A stretch of DNA of 64,000 nt. Source: Moringa oleifera (lineage: Eukaryota; Streptophyta; Magnoliopsida; Brassicales; Moringaceae). Below, piece after piece: positions 17,229-30,700 of the stretch. The position numbers and the translations under genes are program-made. The stretch is taken from positions 682,001 through 746,000 of the forward strand of contig JAJFZO010000433.1 of assembly GCA_021397835.1 (NCBI GenBank), read 5' to 3'. How positions within the stretch are numbered: position 1 is the first letter of the stretch; each line of letters opens with the position of its first letter. The notes beneath the pieces are model-generated. The model saw nothing but the letters and a program-made list of their open reading frames with translations, was not told the DNA's origin and did no database searches.

Positions 17229-20200
17229 CTATTCCTGCCTGAATACCTGGGAGGGTAAATGAAAGAAATAAAGATAAGCATGTAACTCCTCCAATGATAT
17301 CAATCCACATCTGTGTTAAAAAACAGAAAGATGATCATATCAAGCACGGAAATCTTACTAGTTTAAAGCGTTCTAACTCTTGCTTTACTTCTGCTTCGAT
17401 CTTCTCAGCTACAGGTTGTTCAAAACCTGGCAGAAGAGATTGGTATTTAAGTTCCTTGAAAACCTGAAAGAGAACCTTCGGGTCAGGCTGTTTCTCTACT
17501 GGAGCACTCGATAACTCATTTCTGTATTGATAACTGTGGCACGAATCTTCAGTACAGAACTAAAATGAAATACAACATAAGGGCACAGATAGTTTCACTC
17601 CTTTCAGCCATGAAACTTCTGCTAATAACACTTACAATTGCGGACCAGAAAGGTTGACCGTGTAATAGTGCAAAGTCTAGAAATTGAAGTTTCCAGCATA
17701 TCTCTGCATAGCCATCACAATGACAATTTCCTTACCAATTTTTCATATTTTTGCTTAATAGGCACTATCAGTCTCGACTGCAGCTTTTAAAGGTTTAAGA
17801 CTCATATTTTTCTTCTTATATCCACTATGTTGCTCAGACAAAGAAATATGATAAAGCTCTTGCTTAATACTTTGATATCTAGCACCACTACCAAAGAAAA
17901 GCTTGCTTCAAATGTGCAGTCTGTTACAGCAAAATGATTAAGATCTCCTATTGATTTGATCTATGCTAACATTTTAAAAAAATTGTGACAAGTGAAAATT
18001 TATTATAATAAATTATTAAGATGTGATTTATTTTTTTTTCTTCTTTACATCAATATTGTAAATTACAGACATATCTTTTTATATTCCTTTAAGAAGATTA
18101 GAACAGATCATATCATCAGTGAATCTAGATCCATCACAAAAATACTTTGGCAGGCATCTTTCAGATCCATATTAAAAAATTGTACGAGAATTTAGATAAT
18201 GCACATACCAGATTGAAACCTTCCAAAGATTGTGAAAGTTCCATTTCTTCAAAGTTTATGTATTCAAATTGCTGTAATATAACAGATATCCTTATGATTA
18301 CGCAAAGAATCCTGAATTTCTGTTTAACCTGCGATCAAATGTTTAAAAAAACAATCAAGGTCATATCATAACAGAGACCCTTCAACTAACGGCCATGGTT
18401 AGCTGAACTAATAGACAAAATACCTCTTCAGGAAACTCATTTAGAGAAGCATGATCGAACTTTGGGAATTTCTTTCTGTGGTGTCTTGTAAGAAGTGCAA
18501 TAAGCTGCAAACTTAACAAATAGTGATCAGAAAACTGAGCACCCTTTAGGTTAAGCATAGTAATAGAACAGATTCAATAGGTAGTTAAATTACCTTGACC
18601 TCCTCAGCACTATAACCATGAAGATGATCACCATTCTGTAAAAACAGCAAGCTTGTCATATTATGCAAGAAACTGAAACTAACTGCATTGGTGCAGTAAG
18701 TACCCTTACATGCATATTCATAAAGCACTCTAGAGAAAAAATTTTCTTTACACTCTTGAATCTCCAAATGACTGATTTCATGAGTAGCCTTATTAGTTTC
18801 CATAAGTATAGTAAATTTTACAATATATTCTACCAAGGAGTAAATGTCCAAAAGGGGAGAAAAAAGTTAAAAGCACCTACCATAACAATCCGATAAGATT
18901 CCTTATGGTATCCCTTTTTACCAGTGAAGCATCCTATGTTGTGAAGCAAACAAGCAGCTTGAAGATATTCAAGATCCCTTTCATCCAAGGAGACAGTAAG
19001 TTTAACTTGATCATCAACAAGCTCATCAGACTTTGTCAAACCTTTGCAAATCTCCTGCAGCAATCCGTGTCAAACTTACTGGATCAGGCAGAATAATCCT
19101 TTGGTATAGGGTAGTTCTTATTTTGAAAAAGTAAGTCCTAATTGAGAAAACAATAATGTAAGCAGCCTGACAAAGTAATAACCATCATAATGCAAGTGCT
19201 TCTCTTGAAAGATGGCAAAGTTGGTGGAAAGAATTTCTAAATGGATTCTGTCAAGATAAAAATTACAGAACCTAAACACGTGAAACTATGAAATATTAGA
19301 ATAGTACAAATGTGGCGGAAGAAAGATACATTTGAAGGGAAACTGATCAAAATGAAATCCGATCATTCCACGAGCAAATAACTTAAGATGAAACAAAAAT
19401 ATATACGTGATGACAAAATGGAAAAGCTGAAATATACCTTCGCAACCCTAGCACATTGTGCAGCAGATTTCATCCTCTTCTTGCTGTTGAACCTAGTAGC
19501 AAGCCGCACGACAGACCTCCACCGGGCATTGGCATTCAAATCATAGCTATCAAAAACTTTGGACAAAGTCTCAGCTATGACTCCCTCCCCTAATGCGTAC
19601 CCAGAAACCTCCATTTCTTCAATCTCAAGCACCTGAAATATCTCCTCTAACAACACTGCTCCAGCAACAATGAACTCTGATCTTCTCTTGAAAAACCCAT
19701 CTCTCCTAATCTTTTCTCGATCTCCTCCTTCTCCTCCACATAACCTCTGGACAACACGGATTAATTCTGCTCTAGTAAACCTCCAATCCCTCTTATATTC
19801 TCCAAGGAAGACCTCCTTAACATCAACAAAATCTCTAGCATAACCATGAAAAACTGCTTTCTCAATTGCCATTATTGTACCAGAGGACCCAACAACAGAC
19901 TCAAAACCACCACACTCCTTCACTTTCTCAACCAATCTAGATTCCTTAATCACCAGCCTGATATACTCCCTAACTTTCAATACCTCATCACCATATTTAA
20001 TAAACTTTTGGGTCAAAGTCACATGACCCAACTGCAAAGAGATGGCTAATTTCACGTTTCCATGCTTCCCTATAACAAATTCAGTCGAACCGCCTCCTAT
20101 ATCCACTGTTAAGACCGTTTTTTCATAAATTGGCAAAAATTGAAGCACACCCATATAAACTAACCTCGCTTCCTCTTCACCGGACAATACATCAACCTTG

Positions 20201-20547
20201 AACCCGACATCCTCGTAGATAGACTCGACAAACTCTCTACTGTTATCGGCTTTGCGTACTGCTGCAGTGGCAACGCAGCGAGTTTGGTCGGGAAGGAGGT
20301 TGTAGGAGAGAATTAGCCGCTTGAATCTGTCCAGAGATTGAAGAGCACGAAGCTGAGATTGAGCGGAAATTGACGTGGAAGACTCGCGAGATAGGACCAC
20401 GGGTTCTTTGATCTTGTCAACTGTGAAGAATTTGCCTGATGGGTCTGCGTGGACTATAAGCATCTTAAAGGAGTTGGTGCCCATGTCAATGGCGGCAAAG
20501 AGGGATTGTGGGGATGGTTTTGGTTTTAACGGGAGACTGCTGTTCAT
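17229..20547 (-). CDS. Ppx/GppA-family phosphatase
   Basis: A 549-residue member of the ASKHA-fold exopolyphosphatase / pppGpp phosphatase family. Seven coding exons: 20547-19438, 19054-18881, 18635-18594, 18504-18424, 18328-18209, 17463-17359, 17246-17229. Exon 1 alone holds the whole catalytic domain: FAAIDMGTNSFKMLIVH (phosphate loop 1), the ATAAVRKADN region, LSGEEEARLVY, and TVDIGGGSTEFVIG (phosphate loop 2, with the acidic residues that position Mg2+ and water). The later exons encode an HD-like helical domain (AACLLHNIG, YHKESYRIV, LIALLTRHHRKKFP). The last coding exon is only 18 bp and encodes VFRQE plus stop; it completes a C-terminus resembling FK-x-VFRQEL endings of the family. No transit peptide is evident, so I infer a cytosolic location. 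The plant substrate (polyphosphate or guanosine phosphates) cannot be decided from sequence. Confidence 0.9.
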
Positions 20548-20999
20548 CGTTCCTTTCGAGTTCCCTTCCTTTGTTTATGGATTCTTGTTAATGGGTCAGC
20601 AAGTAACTGAAACAGTTATCTGCTGTGCAGAAAAGGAACAAGGAGTAAACCTTTTTCCTGCTTGCGAGTTACAGCCGCGAGAGACCCCGATGTGATCTAG
20701 TAGTTTCCTAGTAGTAATCGGCTAAAAAGCGTCAACAGGGACTACTCTTCTTCAGTGTTATAGAACTGGATGATCTTCTTATGGCCCAAATTCACGGCTA
20801 CTATTGGGCTAAGTGATCGGACTAAACTTCCTTTCTATCCTCGGGTTATCGTGTTTACTTGCCAACCCAACACAATCCGAAGTCTTAACCAGCCCATGAC
20901 TTAAAAAATAGATAAATATTAAAATATATATAAATAAATATTATTTAAAATCCTGATTTTTATTCTTTCTCCTTACTCAAATTTTAACTTTCAAAACGT

Positions 21000-21800
21000 A
21001 TTTAAATAAACCTAGTACAATAATTTTATTTAAATTAAACTTTAATTTAAAATAATTATAAAAATTAATAATTTTTTATTATTAAAATGATTAAGAACTA
21101 CTCAAATAAATTTTACATTTTATTTTGATTTTATTTCTCAAATTTAAAAAAATAACTGATTAATAATTTTTCATTAATTTTAAAAATTTTTGATCATATA
21201 TATTTTTTTAAAAAAATTGTTATACTCAACAAATTTTGAAATGATAACTTGAATATTTCTTTATATATGTGAAAAATTACAAATCAAAATTTGTTACGAA
21301 ATATATTTAATTTAAATATTTTTAATGTTTAAATTTTTTAATAAAGTTTAATTTAAATAAAATTAAAATATTAAGATTTGTTTGAATACGTTTTAAAAGT
21401 AAAAATTTGATTTCAAAAAAAGAATAAAACTTAAAATTTTAAATGATATTTATCCAAAATATATCTTACACTTTGTGTGAATTTTAATTTAATCATAATG
21501 ATTTTAAATTTTAAAATTTTAATTTAAATTAATTTGAATTTTATTAAAAATTTAATATTTAAAATATTTAAATTAAAAAGTTTATATAATAAATTTTTCT
21601 TTAAAATTTACACTGATATAAAAGAAACGTTTAAGATATCATAAAAAGATTTAAATTTTTGAGTTTTGAAACTTTTTTAATTTTGTATTATCAAAATTTT
21701 AAATATTTATAATAATTTATAAATAAATAATTATTTAAATTCAGAAGTTATTTTTTAAAATTTAACAGAGTCATTTTTAAAATATTTTAATAATAGTATT
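21000..21800. repeat. Degenerate AT-rich repeat, inverted pair
   Basis: A forward-oriented copy (about 21.06-21.32 kb) is followed by a reverse-oriented one (about 21.55-21.80 kb) of a diffuse AT-rich sequence that recurs in this window. Shared anchors include CTCAAATAAATTTTACATT and a later stretch near TTTACATATATG. Boundaries are blurred and I see no terminal repeats or target duplications. Other copies lie near 22.5, 25.1, 26.8 and 33.1-33.6 kb. Confidence 0.4.
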
Positions 21801-22800
21801 ATTATTATAATAATCATTTGAGTCAAATTTAAATTAAATCAAATTAAAATTTTAGATATACAGTTAAAAAATATGAAATGATAAAATTAAAATTAAAATT
21901 GAAAAGTTTAAGATTTTTTAATATTTATTTTAAAAAATACTTTAATTAATTTAAAATTATTTTAAAATTCAATTATTCCAGTCCAATTTTGAATGAGACC
22001 AAATATTTGAGATTCCAACCTCGAACAATTTCGATTTTAATGAAAATGAATTGTATAATATCATATATAATATAAAACATATAAATAATCAATTTATATA
22101 AAAATGTATAATAAATTAGAAGAAGAAGTGTTCCTTGATTTGTTTTGTTAGTTTAAGAAATTAAATGAGTGAAATTGAAATTAACATAAAAAACCATACA
22201 AAATTTATGAACTAAATTCAAATCAAATTTCATAATTTTAATTTAAAGTTTAAACAATAATTCACAAATCAAACTAATGTTGAATTATTAATTAATTAAT
22301 TAATTAAGCTTGCGTAAATCATTTTTTGGTATAGTGATATAAGATATTTAATAATTTGTATTATTTGTAAAAAAATTAAAATTAAAATTATATGTAATGT
22401 AATATATGTATTATATAAAATAATACTAAAAAATAAATTAAATTTGTTTTTGTTTTACATTTCGAAGTGTATATATTAATTTTACATCTCATACTATTTT
22501 ATCTAAAATCTTAAAAATTAGGAAAGATAAATTTTAGATTTTATAAAATGACTTTTGATTTAAATTTTTGTATAAATGTAAAAAAAAATTTAAATTATCA
22601 TTATTAAAAAATTAAAAATATATATTATTACAAAAACTAGATTTAAAAAATTATAAAAAACTCTTGAGTCTAAAATTATTCATATTTTAAAAGGACAAAC
22701 TCGTAAAAATTTATTTAAATTATTTTTAAAACATTATAATAATAAATATATTATTAATTTTTTACAACCATTTAAATTAAAAATTCATTTTGTGTCAAAT

Positions 22801-22893
22801 AAAAGATTATATACATTGAACAAATTAAAAATGTATACAATTAAAAAGATTACATACATTGAACAAATTAAAAATATATACAATTAAAAAGAT
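22801..22893. repeat. Two-copy tandem repeat, period 43
   Basis: The motif around ACATTGAACAAATTAAAAAT occurs twice, 43 bp apart, with only a few substitutions between copies. It lies in AT-rich intergenic DNA and has no visible function. Confidence 0.75.
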
Positions 22894-25800
22894 TTATTCA
22901 CATCAACTTATATATTTTCCATGATTGATGACATTTTGTTAATCAAATAACGAGTCACCAAATATTATAATGCGATATATTAATTTTAGATAATCATTGA
23001 AAATTAAAAAAAATGAAACTAATGTATATTCAGAAATTGTTTGGAAATAAAAAATAAATATTCAAATTTAAAATATATTTGAACAATATTTTGCTTGTGC
23101 TTGTTTGCTTGATTGATTGTGATGTAATTTGACTAGATGTTTTGCTTGATCAATTAGTAACTTAAGATTAATACTCAGAACTTTATGAATTATATACTAT
23201 GAAGAACAACCGGCTCCACACAATTTTTTAAAATTATTTTTACTATTAAATAAATATTTTCCATTTATTAAATGCGATGAAATTTCATAGATGATACATG
23301 TTTTATTTACATTAATCATGGCTATTTTCTTGATTGTTAATATAAATTAATATGAAACACATTTAACATGCTAAAAATAGAATTTCATATTTTATTTACC
23401 ATGTAAATGTATATTTTTAGAAGAGCTGGTTTGACTACCGAGAGGATGACCATAAACTTTGATTTATAATTCTAATTAATTTTTCATAATTATTTTTATA
23501 TAAATGTTGTTTCACTAATTTTTATCATTATATATATTTTTTTAAAGACTTACTTGCAAGTTATTTGGAAGAATTTTTTTATTAATAATTTATTCGAAGT
23601 TTTAACTTAATTTTAAGTTAATATCATTCACGATAAAAAAAAATGGAAACCAAATAAATTCAACAATAAGTCTTTCATTTAAATTTTCTTTATATAAAAT
23701 TTTATTTTTAAAATAATGTTTTCAAATCAAGGATAATTATCACGTAAGATAGATTTAAAATATTAAAATAATAATGTTTACCACATAAAAGGATAAAAAT
23801 ACATATCTTAAATTAAAAATTATATAAAATAAAATATTAATTTTATATTATAAAAAATTAATATTTAAAAAATAATAAATTAAATATTGGTCTACAAATT
23901 AATTCAAATTAAATTATATAAAAAATTATAAATTATAGATATTTAAATTAAAGATTTTGTGTAATAAATTTTGGTTAAAAAGTTTTTATAGATATAAAAA
24001 ATTATTAAGTTACTATTATAAAAAATTTAAATTTTTAATAATATTAAAATTTATTTGAGTTATTTTTTTAAAAATTTAAATAACAAAATATTATTATTTT
24101 TATAATAATTTAATTTAATATTTAAATTATATCAAATTAATATTATTTAAATTATATAATAATATATAATTGATAATTTAAAATAATATTTAAATCACTT
24201 CAATCAAGTAATCAGATAAATAATAAATTGAATGAGATTTACAAATAACTTGTAAGACGTAACATTTTACTTATGTTAAACTTATGTTAAAGTTTGACTT
24301 TATATTCTTAAGATAAAATCATCATTCAATTGGTATTATTAAGTCAATAGTGAATATGTCTCAAGATACAATGTTTTCTTTTATAAAAATAACATTTTGA
24401 TTCATAAGAATAACGAATCAATTTATAATTATTATATCTTAAGAATAAGTTTTTATTTTTAAAATTAAAAAATATTATTTTTGATGGTAAAAATAAATAT
24501 AAAAGAAGTTTTATAAACATCTAAAAGTGAATTTGAAGGAGTGTATCTTGTTAAAAAAACACATTCAAAAGAAAATATACATCTTTAATAGAAAATTGCA
24601 TTTTCATTTAAAAAGAAATCATACTTCATTCAAACCATTTAAAAAAAAATCAACCATTAATAGATTTAAATTTAATTTATTATTTTTAATCTTAAATTTT
24701 ATATAATATTTACATAAATCAAAAATTAAAAAAAAACTTAAAGACATAAAATTTATTTTTAAAAAAATTAAGATTCCAAGCACATTCCCATGAAAAGATT
24801 TTCCCTGCAAATCATTCCTGGAAAAATTAAGAATCCAAGAAATTGCATGGAACGTGAAATCTCCACCGCTTTTGTCCTGCTTGAAGCACGAGGCTTGACT
24901 AAAACACCACCCCACGCCATGCCAACCCCACCTGGCCATGGGGAAAAAGATAGATTGTACGAGATAATGAAAATAACAACCATCATAATGATGATGATGA
25001 TGATTATTATTATTATTAAAATAAATACATATAAAAATTAATTTTTAATATTTAATTTACATTTTAATTTAATTTAATTATATATAATAATTTGATTTAA
25101 TTTAATTTTTATCAAAAAATTAAAAATATTTTAAATTAAAATTATTATAAAATAAATTTGATTTGAAATTTACATGAATATAAAAACATTGAAATTATCA
25201 TTACAAAAAATTTTAAATATCAAATATATTTTTTAAAAAATTTGTATTATAAAATATTTAAAATTTCTATAAAAATAACTTATGAGTCTAAATTTATTTA
25301 ATTTTAAACTAAAACTTAAAATAAAATGTAAATTTTATTTGAATTATTTTTTAATACTTTAATTATTTTTTATTTTTATACTTAATTATTTTAAATTAAA
25401 TTAATATTTTTTAAAATAAAAATAAATTAAATTAAAATTAAAAATATTTTAAATATAAAATTATTATTATTATTATTTATAAAAAAAAGTAAAAGGTCAC
25501 CATGAGTTAAAGTTAAAAAGCAGCACAGGCACTTTTAAAGTTGCCTCCAACAAACTTAAACATGTGGGGTGACTTTATATACCAAATTTAATATTAATTT
25601 AATGCAAAAAAATTTTTATCTTCAATTTATTTATATCAAATTAATATTAAAATATTATTTTAATAATATAAATAAAATAAATTATTTATTAAATATTTAT
25701 TTTATTTTAAAAATATTGAAAATATATTTTTAATGGTGTAAATTTTTTTCATAATATAGTATATTTATTAAGTTATTAATCAAAGATATATTTGATTTAA

Positions 25801-26182
25801 AAACTTTTAAAAAAGTAATTACATATTTTTTTAAAAAATTATATTTGGTGTAGCTACAACACCAAATTACATAAATATATTTGCTTTTAGTTGGAGATTA
25901 TTTTGAAGATTTTCAATACTAAATTGTTGTTTTACCGTTTTCATTGAAGACGGCTTAAGTATGGTGGAATTTGATTTCCACATCTCCTTATATATTTATC
26001 AAAAACATACTTATAAGCTTTGGATATATCTTATATTTAAATATATTATATGACATTCATTCTTAAATTATCAATAAATTTTACTTTATAATATTAAAAA
26101 TTATATATTATACAATATTAATATATGTAATTTGTGTGGCTCAACAAGAAGACGGTCCCTGTGGTCCCTTTACCATAAACAA

Positions 26183-26252
26183 ACGCGTAAAGTGCAGAAA
26201 TTTTGTCCCTTGTAATTTCGGACAAGCTTCTTAGTCACGCTTAATCACGCGT
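26183..26252. promoter_or_regulatory. Paired ACGCGT boxes upstream of CBP60
   Basis: Two palindromic ACGCGT hexamers (26183-26188 and 26247-26252) sit 64 bp apart in a small island of ordinary composition about 1.5 kb before the CBP60 start. They fit the VCGCGB target of calmodulin-binding CAMTA transcription factors. CG dinucleotides are rare in the surrounding DNA. Function is inferred. Confidence 0.35.
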
Positions 26253-27317
26253 TGGCACACTTGTTTTTTTTTTTTTTTTTTGTTTTAATTTAATTTTTTA
26301 ATTATATAAAATAATAATTTTAAATAAATATAATTTTTTAAAAATATTGATTTATTAATTTAACTTAACTTAAATTTTATTATTAATTTCAACTTAAGGA
26401 GGTTCAGGTTGAGATTTTTTATCATGAATTTTAATTTAAATTTTTTCATAAATATAAATAGATATTCAAGTCAATATTATAAAAAATTAGGTATTTAAAA
26501 AATATTTTTTAAAAAAATTATGCCATCAAAAATTTTATAAAAAAGTTATAAAAATAATTCGTGAAAAAAATTATTAAATTTGGAAAATAAAATCCAAAAA
26601 AAAGTAATTTATTTATATTTTTGGTTAAAGATTATACAAACCTTAATTTTTATGTTCAACAAGTAAGATAATTGAACCTTTAACATTCAATTTAATCAAA
26701 ATTAGATATCAGCTTAAATAGTTATAAAAAATTAAAAATATTTTTATTATTAAAATATCTCAAAAATAATTTAAATAAAATTTTCATTTTATTTCAAATT
26801 CATCTCTTAAATTTGTATAATTTTTGATGTAAAATTTATTTTTTATAAATTTTTTATAATAATATAAAATTTTAAAAATTATATTTTTAATATTAAAAGA
26901 TATTAAAATATTTTATAACGATAATTTATTTTTTATTTTTTACGTATATATGAAAGTTTTAACTTAAAATTTGTTATATTAAATCTTCAATTTGAATATA
27001 TTTAATTTTAATTTTTAAAAAAATTAAATTAAATTAAATTAATATATTAAGATTTAATTTATTGTTATTTTTATATATTTTAATAATAAAAATATTAAAA
27101 AATTTTATAATAATTTTAAAAAATGCTATTTAAACCTAGCAAGTAACTCATGATTTGTTTATTTTTAAAAAATATTTAATTACTTAAAACAAAAAGAATA
27201 TTAAATAGAATATAAATCCTTTTTAATAAAATAGCTCAAAAATAAAAAATTTAATAATTTAAATAATACAAAACAGGTGAATAAACAAACAATAAATGTT
27301 GTCAACGGGCGATATCT

Positions 27318-27560
27318 ACGCGGTAAGTTCATTATCTTGAATCAGCAGCCGAGAATATTATAGTCTCAAGTAGTATCGCACGATCTTCAGTGTTTCTTTG
27401 TATCTTTTGTGCAGTGACGAGTACAAAGGTGGCTGATACTTTGAGTTTATCTATAGATTTCATGTATTTTATGTATAAAAGATAGAAAAAGCTCGTTTTG
27501 TGCTGTTGTTCTCTTTGAATTTTAAGGGAATATATGCTTGACTTTGGCGAACGAGCGCGT
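27318..27560 (+). promoter_or_regulatory. CBP60 proximal promoter and leader: TATA box, W-box, CGCG boxes
   Basis: A TATA box (GTATAAAAGA, 27473-27482) would place transcription start near 27.51 kb. Around it are ACGCGG (27318-27323), a W-box TTGACT (27538-27543, the WRKY target) and GCGCGT (27555-27560). The last two would fall in the transcribed leader if this TATA box is used. The combination suits a defence-induced gene, but this is motif evidence only. Confidence 0.45.
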
Positions 27561-27707
27561 TGTTTAATCGGCTAGTTCCAGTGTGAAGGTTCCGTGCAGC
27601 TTCAGATCGTGTGGGTCATCTCTGGATTCTATTTATATTGTGCGAGCTGTCGAGTTGTGGTTGCACTTGGTTTGATTTTATTACGAACGTCAGATTTGGA
27701 GTTCGTG

Positions 27708-30700
27708 ATGGTGTTGAAGAGGCCTTTTCTTGAAGATGGTGATGATGATTTGGGGGTTCTGGTTCAACGGTTCAAGCAAAGGCCGACATTTAAGAAGTGA
27801 GTCTGTTTCCTTTATCTTAAGGTTTTGTTTGATGCTACGCTGGGTTATTGAATCTGGATTTTGTTTTTGATGTCGTGCAGTGTTGTTACGCATGTTATGA
27901 GAGGACATTCGCTGAAAGAAATCGGGCGATACCTTGAACCTTTTATTCGAACAGCGGTGAGACGATGATTCTATTTGTTATCTGGTTAACGATTATATTT
28001 CAGGAACCATTTCATTTTGACAAGGTTTAAACATAATTTAGATTGCATAGCTAGTGACTGTGGATCTACAAATAGTTTTAGAAAGCTGCTGCAAATTCTG
28101 AGCTCTTTTGAAGTGTCTTCTTTCTTGACTTTGTGTGTTCTTTGTCAACGAAGGGAGCAAAAACTTCTGTGTCCTTTTCCCCTTCTTTTCTCTCTTTTCT
28201 TGTGCTCTATCTCCTTTCTTTAATCTTTTGTTGGCTAAAATTCATTCGTGTAGCTTACTTCTCATGTTCTTTGGGTTTGTCTGTGGCTGCTTTCCATCAT
28301 CTGTTGATGCATGGTAGAGTTGCAGGATCACATACTTTTTTGGATAAATTCGTCAATCAATAATGATAGTTTCTTCTCTCTGGTTCTAAGTTTCTTAATA
28401 TTGAACCACTGTTACTTGTCACTCTCTATGTTAATTGTTCCATTTATCTTTGTGATTAGTCTCTCTAGCTCTGAATCTCTTAATGTTTTTCCACTGTTAC
28501 TTGTCAATCTCTATGTTAATTGTTCTGTTTATCTTTGTGTGTAGGTGCGAGAGGAATTGGAACGTGTGATTCTGCCTCTGATGCACCAATTGCAGAGGTT
28601 AGTTCTTGTGTCATTTTATTTCCTTGAAGCATGTCCGCCGAGGATTTTCCTTATTTCTAACTTCAACTCGCATGAAACATAGTTTCTAGAGAATGGTGTA
28701 GTTTGATCCTCTTGACATGCATAAAACTTTGTGATCTTGTGATTTTGTAAAATAGAAACTTCCTTATTGTTTCTTTCCGGTTAGGCTGAAATTGGGTTCT
28801 GTCTGTTGCTTGTTGCAGACCACAACATAATCAGATTGAGACATCTACAGGCAGAGGCTTGCAGTTGCATTTTGTTAAGAGCTTGCCCTCTCCCATTTTT
28901 ACGGGCAGCAGAATAGAAGCTGACAATGGGTCACCTATTCAGATTGAACTGGTGGATGCTAGTACCAAAACTAGGATCACATCTGGCCCCTTATCTTCAA
29001 TTAGATTGGAGATTCTGGTCCTTGATGGAGACTTTGGTTCAGATGACCAAGAAGATTGGACTGAGCAGGACTTCAGTGCTAGTATTCTTCGGGAACGCGA
29101 AGGTAGAAGGCCATTAGTGACTGGGGATCTAACCATTACTCTCAAGGAAGGAGTTGGTTGTATCGGTGATGTAGTTTTCACCGATAATTCTAGCTGGATC
29201 AGAAGCAGAAAATTCAGATTAGGAGTTAGAATCGTGCAAAGAGTTTCCGGTGAAGTGATAATTAGGGAAGGTAGAAGTGAAGCCTTCATTGTCAAAGATC
29301 ACCGTGGAGAGTGTAAGTCTCAAAACTTCAGCTCTGTTGCCCTCTACCAGAAAAGTCATAGCTCATTTGAGTATATAATCTTTGTTCCCTGATCATGTCT
29401 CTTTGCTTTCTTTAACTTGTTAATAACTCCAAAACTTACAAGCAATTCGTTCATTCAGTGTACAAGAAACATTACCCTCCATCAGCTGGAGATGAGATAT
29501 GGCGATTGGCAAAGATAGCAAAAGATGGAGCTTTCCATAAACGGTTAACTCAACATGGGATTTACACTGTCAAGGACTTCCTGCGCTTGTATGTTACCGA
29601 CCCTACCAAGCTACGCAATGTAAGATACTCAGCCTCAGTGTTTTACCAAAGTAATAAGAGAATTTTACTGGTCAATCCATCTGAAGTTCTTGAATTGCAG
29701 ATACTTGGAGGGGGGATCTCAAACAGGTCATGGGAGAACATAACAGAACATGCTATGACTTGTGATCTCGATCGTGACGAGTTCTATATTTACTATGAAC
29801 CGCAGAGAGGCTCACTGCTCTTCGATTCGATCTACAGGGTTGTAGGAGCTTTCTTTGATGGCCAAACTTACCAGCCTGTGGATAGACTGTGCTTGGGTCA
29901 AAAGGTTCGTGTTTTCTTGCCCTACAACTTGTACTAATACACAAATTTACTTGCAGTAACATCGAATTAGCTTCTTTTGGTTGGAAGTACGAAGCAAGAA
30001 TAAGTTACTCATGTTTTGTTCAGGAGTGATTCCTTCACTTCTTTTGATCAAAATCAAAACTGATCAGCTTCACTGTTGTATTGGCAGATTTTAGTTGAAG
30101 ATTTGAAGCGCCATGCCTATAAAAATCTGAATGACTTGGTCCCTTCAACAAGGCCCTTTACAAATCTGCAAGATGAGCCATTCACTGGTCCAAATTTACT
30201 TCTGCAGGCACTTGACTTTCCCATCACAAATCAAGGTACTAGAAATTTTCTGTTCATAAATAGATTCAACGGGTAGTATCAATGTAATTGTTATCTCAAG
30301 TTTGCACTTTTCGTCTATGCAGATCAACGAGAAGCTCAATTTGGTTTCGAACTATCACCAGCTTCAACATCATATAGCTATGAAGCAGAAGCTGACAATC
30401 AACTGGAACTTTCTGTGCCACAGAACAATCATCCAATTCAGACCTCATGCCCAATGGACTTCTTCCCCATCCCTTACAACGGAGAAAACTGTTGGTGTCC
30501 GAATAGCTCACAAGGCCTAATTATGCCAAATGCCCATTTTGAGAACGAGGATGTTTCTGTACCTCAGCCTCATATTTTGTCAACATGGTCTCCTGCGCCG
30601 GCACTATGGGGGCAAGGCAATGGTTTATTCTTCACATCAGACAATGAACCAGACCTTGGCATCGTCTCTGCTCTCCCTGATTTCAATGTACATATATCAA

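Larger units (their letters stand above)
20548..27707. other. AT-rich intergenic desert upstream of CBP60
   Basis: About 7.1 kb without a gene. 20.55-20.9 kb is normal-composition DNA, the likely promoter of the phosphatase gene. From 20.9 to 27.3 kb the sequence is mostly A/T homopolymer mosaics built largely from degenerate copies of a dispersed repeat. Four short islands of ordinary composition interrupt it: 24.77-24.97, 25.49-25.58, 25.86-25.99 and 26.13-26.26 kb. None encodes a recognisable protein; the last carries two ACGCGT boxes. Confidence 0.6.

Noticed and set aside
17335..17358. Read-through end LVRFPCLI of the Ppx/GppA-type protein
   Set aside because: A better-supported splice adds VFRQE, like the family ending, so the read-through stop is taken as intronic.
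17464..17577. In-frame upstream extension of the VFKELKY exon, possible after a TTTTAG acceptor near 17561
   Set aside because: Joining GFNL directly to VFKELKYQSLLPGF gives the more family-like sequence. It may still occur as an alternative acceptor.
24619..25041. Frames of 72-106 codons on both strands in the desert
   Set aside because: They share the same small island of ordinary composition, have low-complexity tails and resemble no protein.
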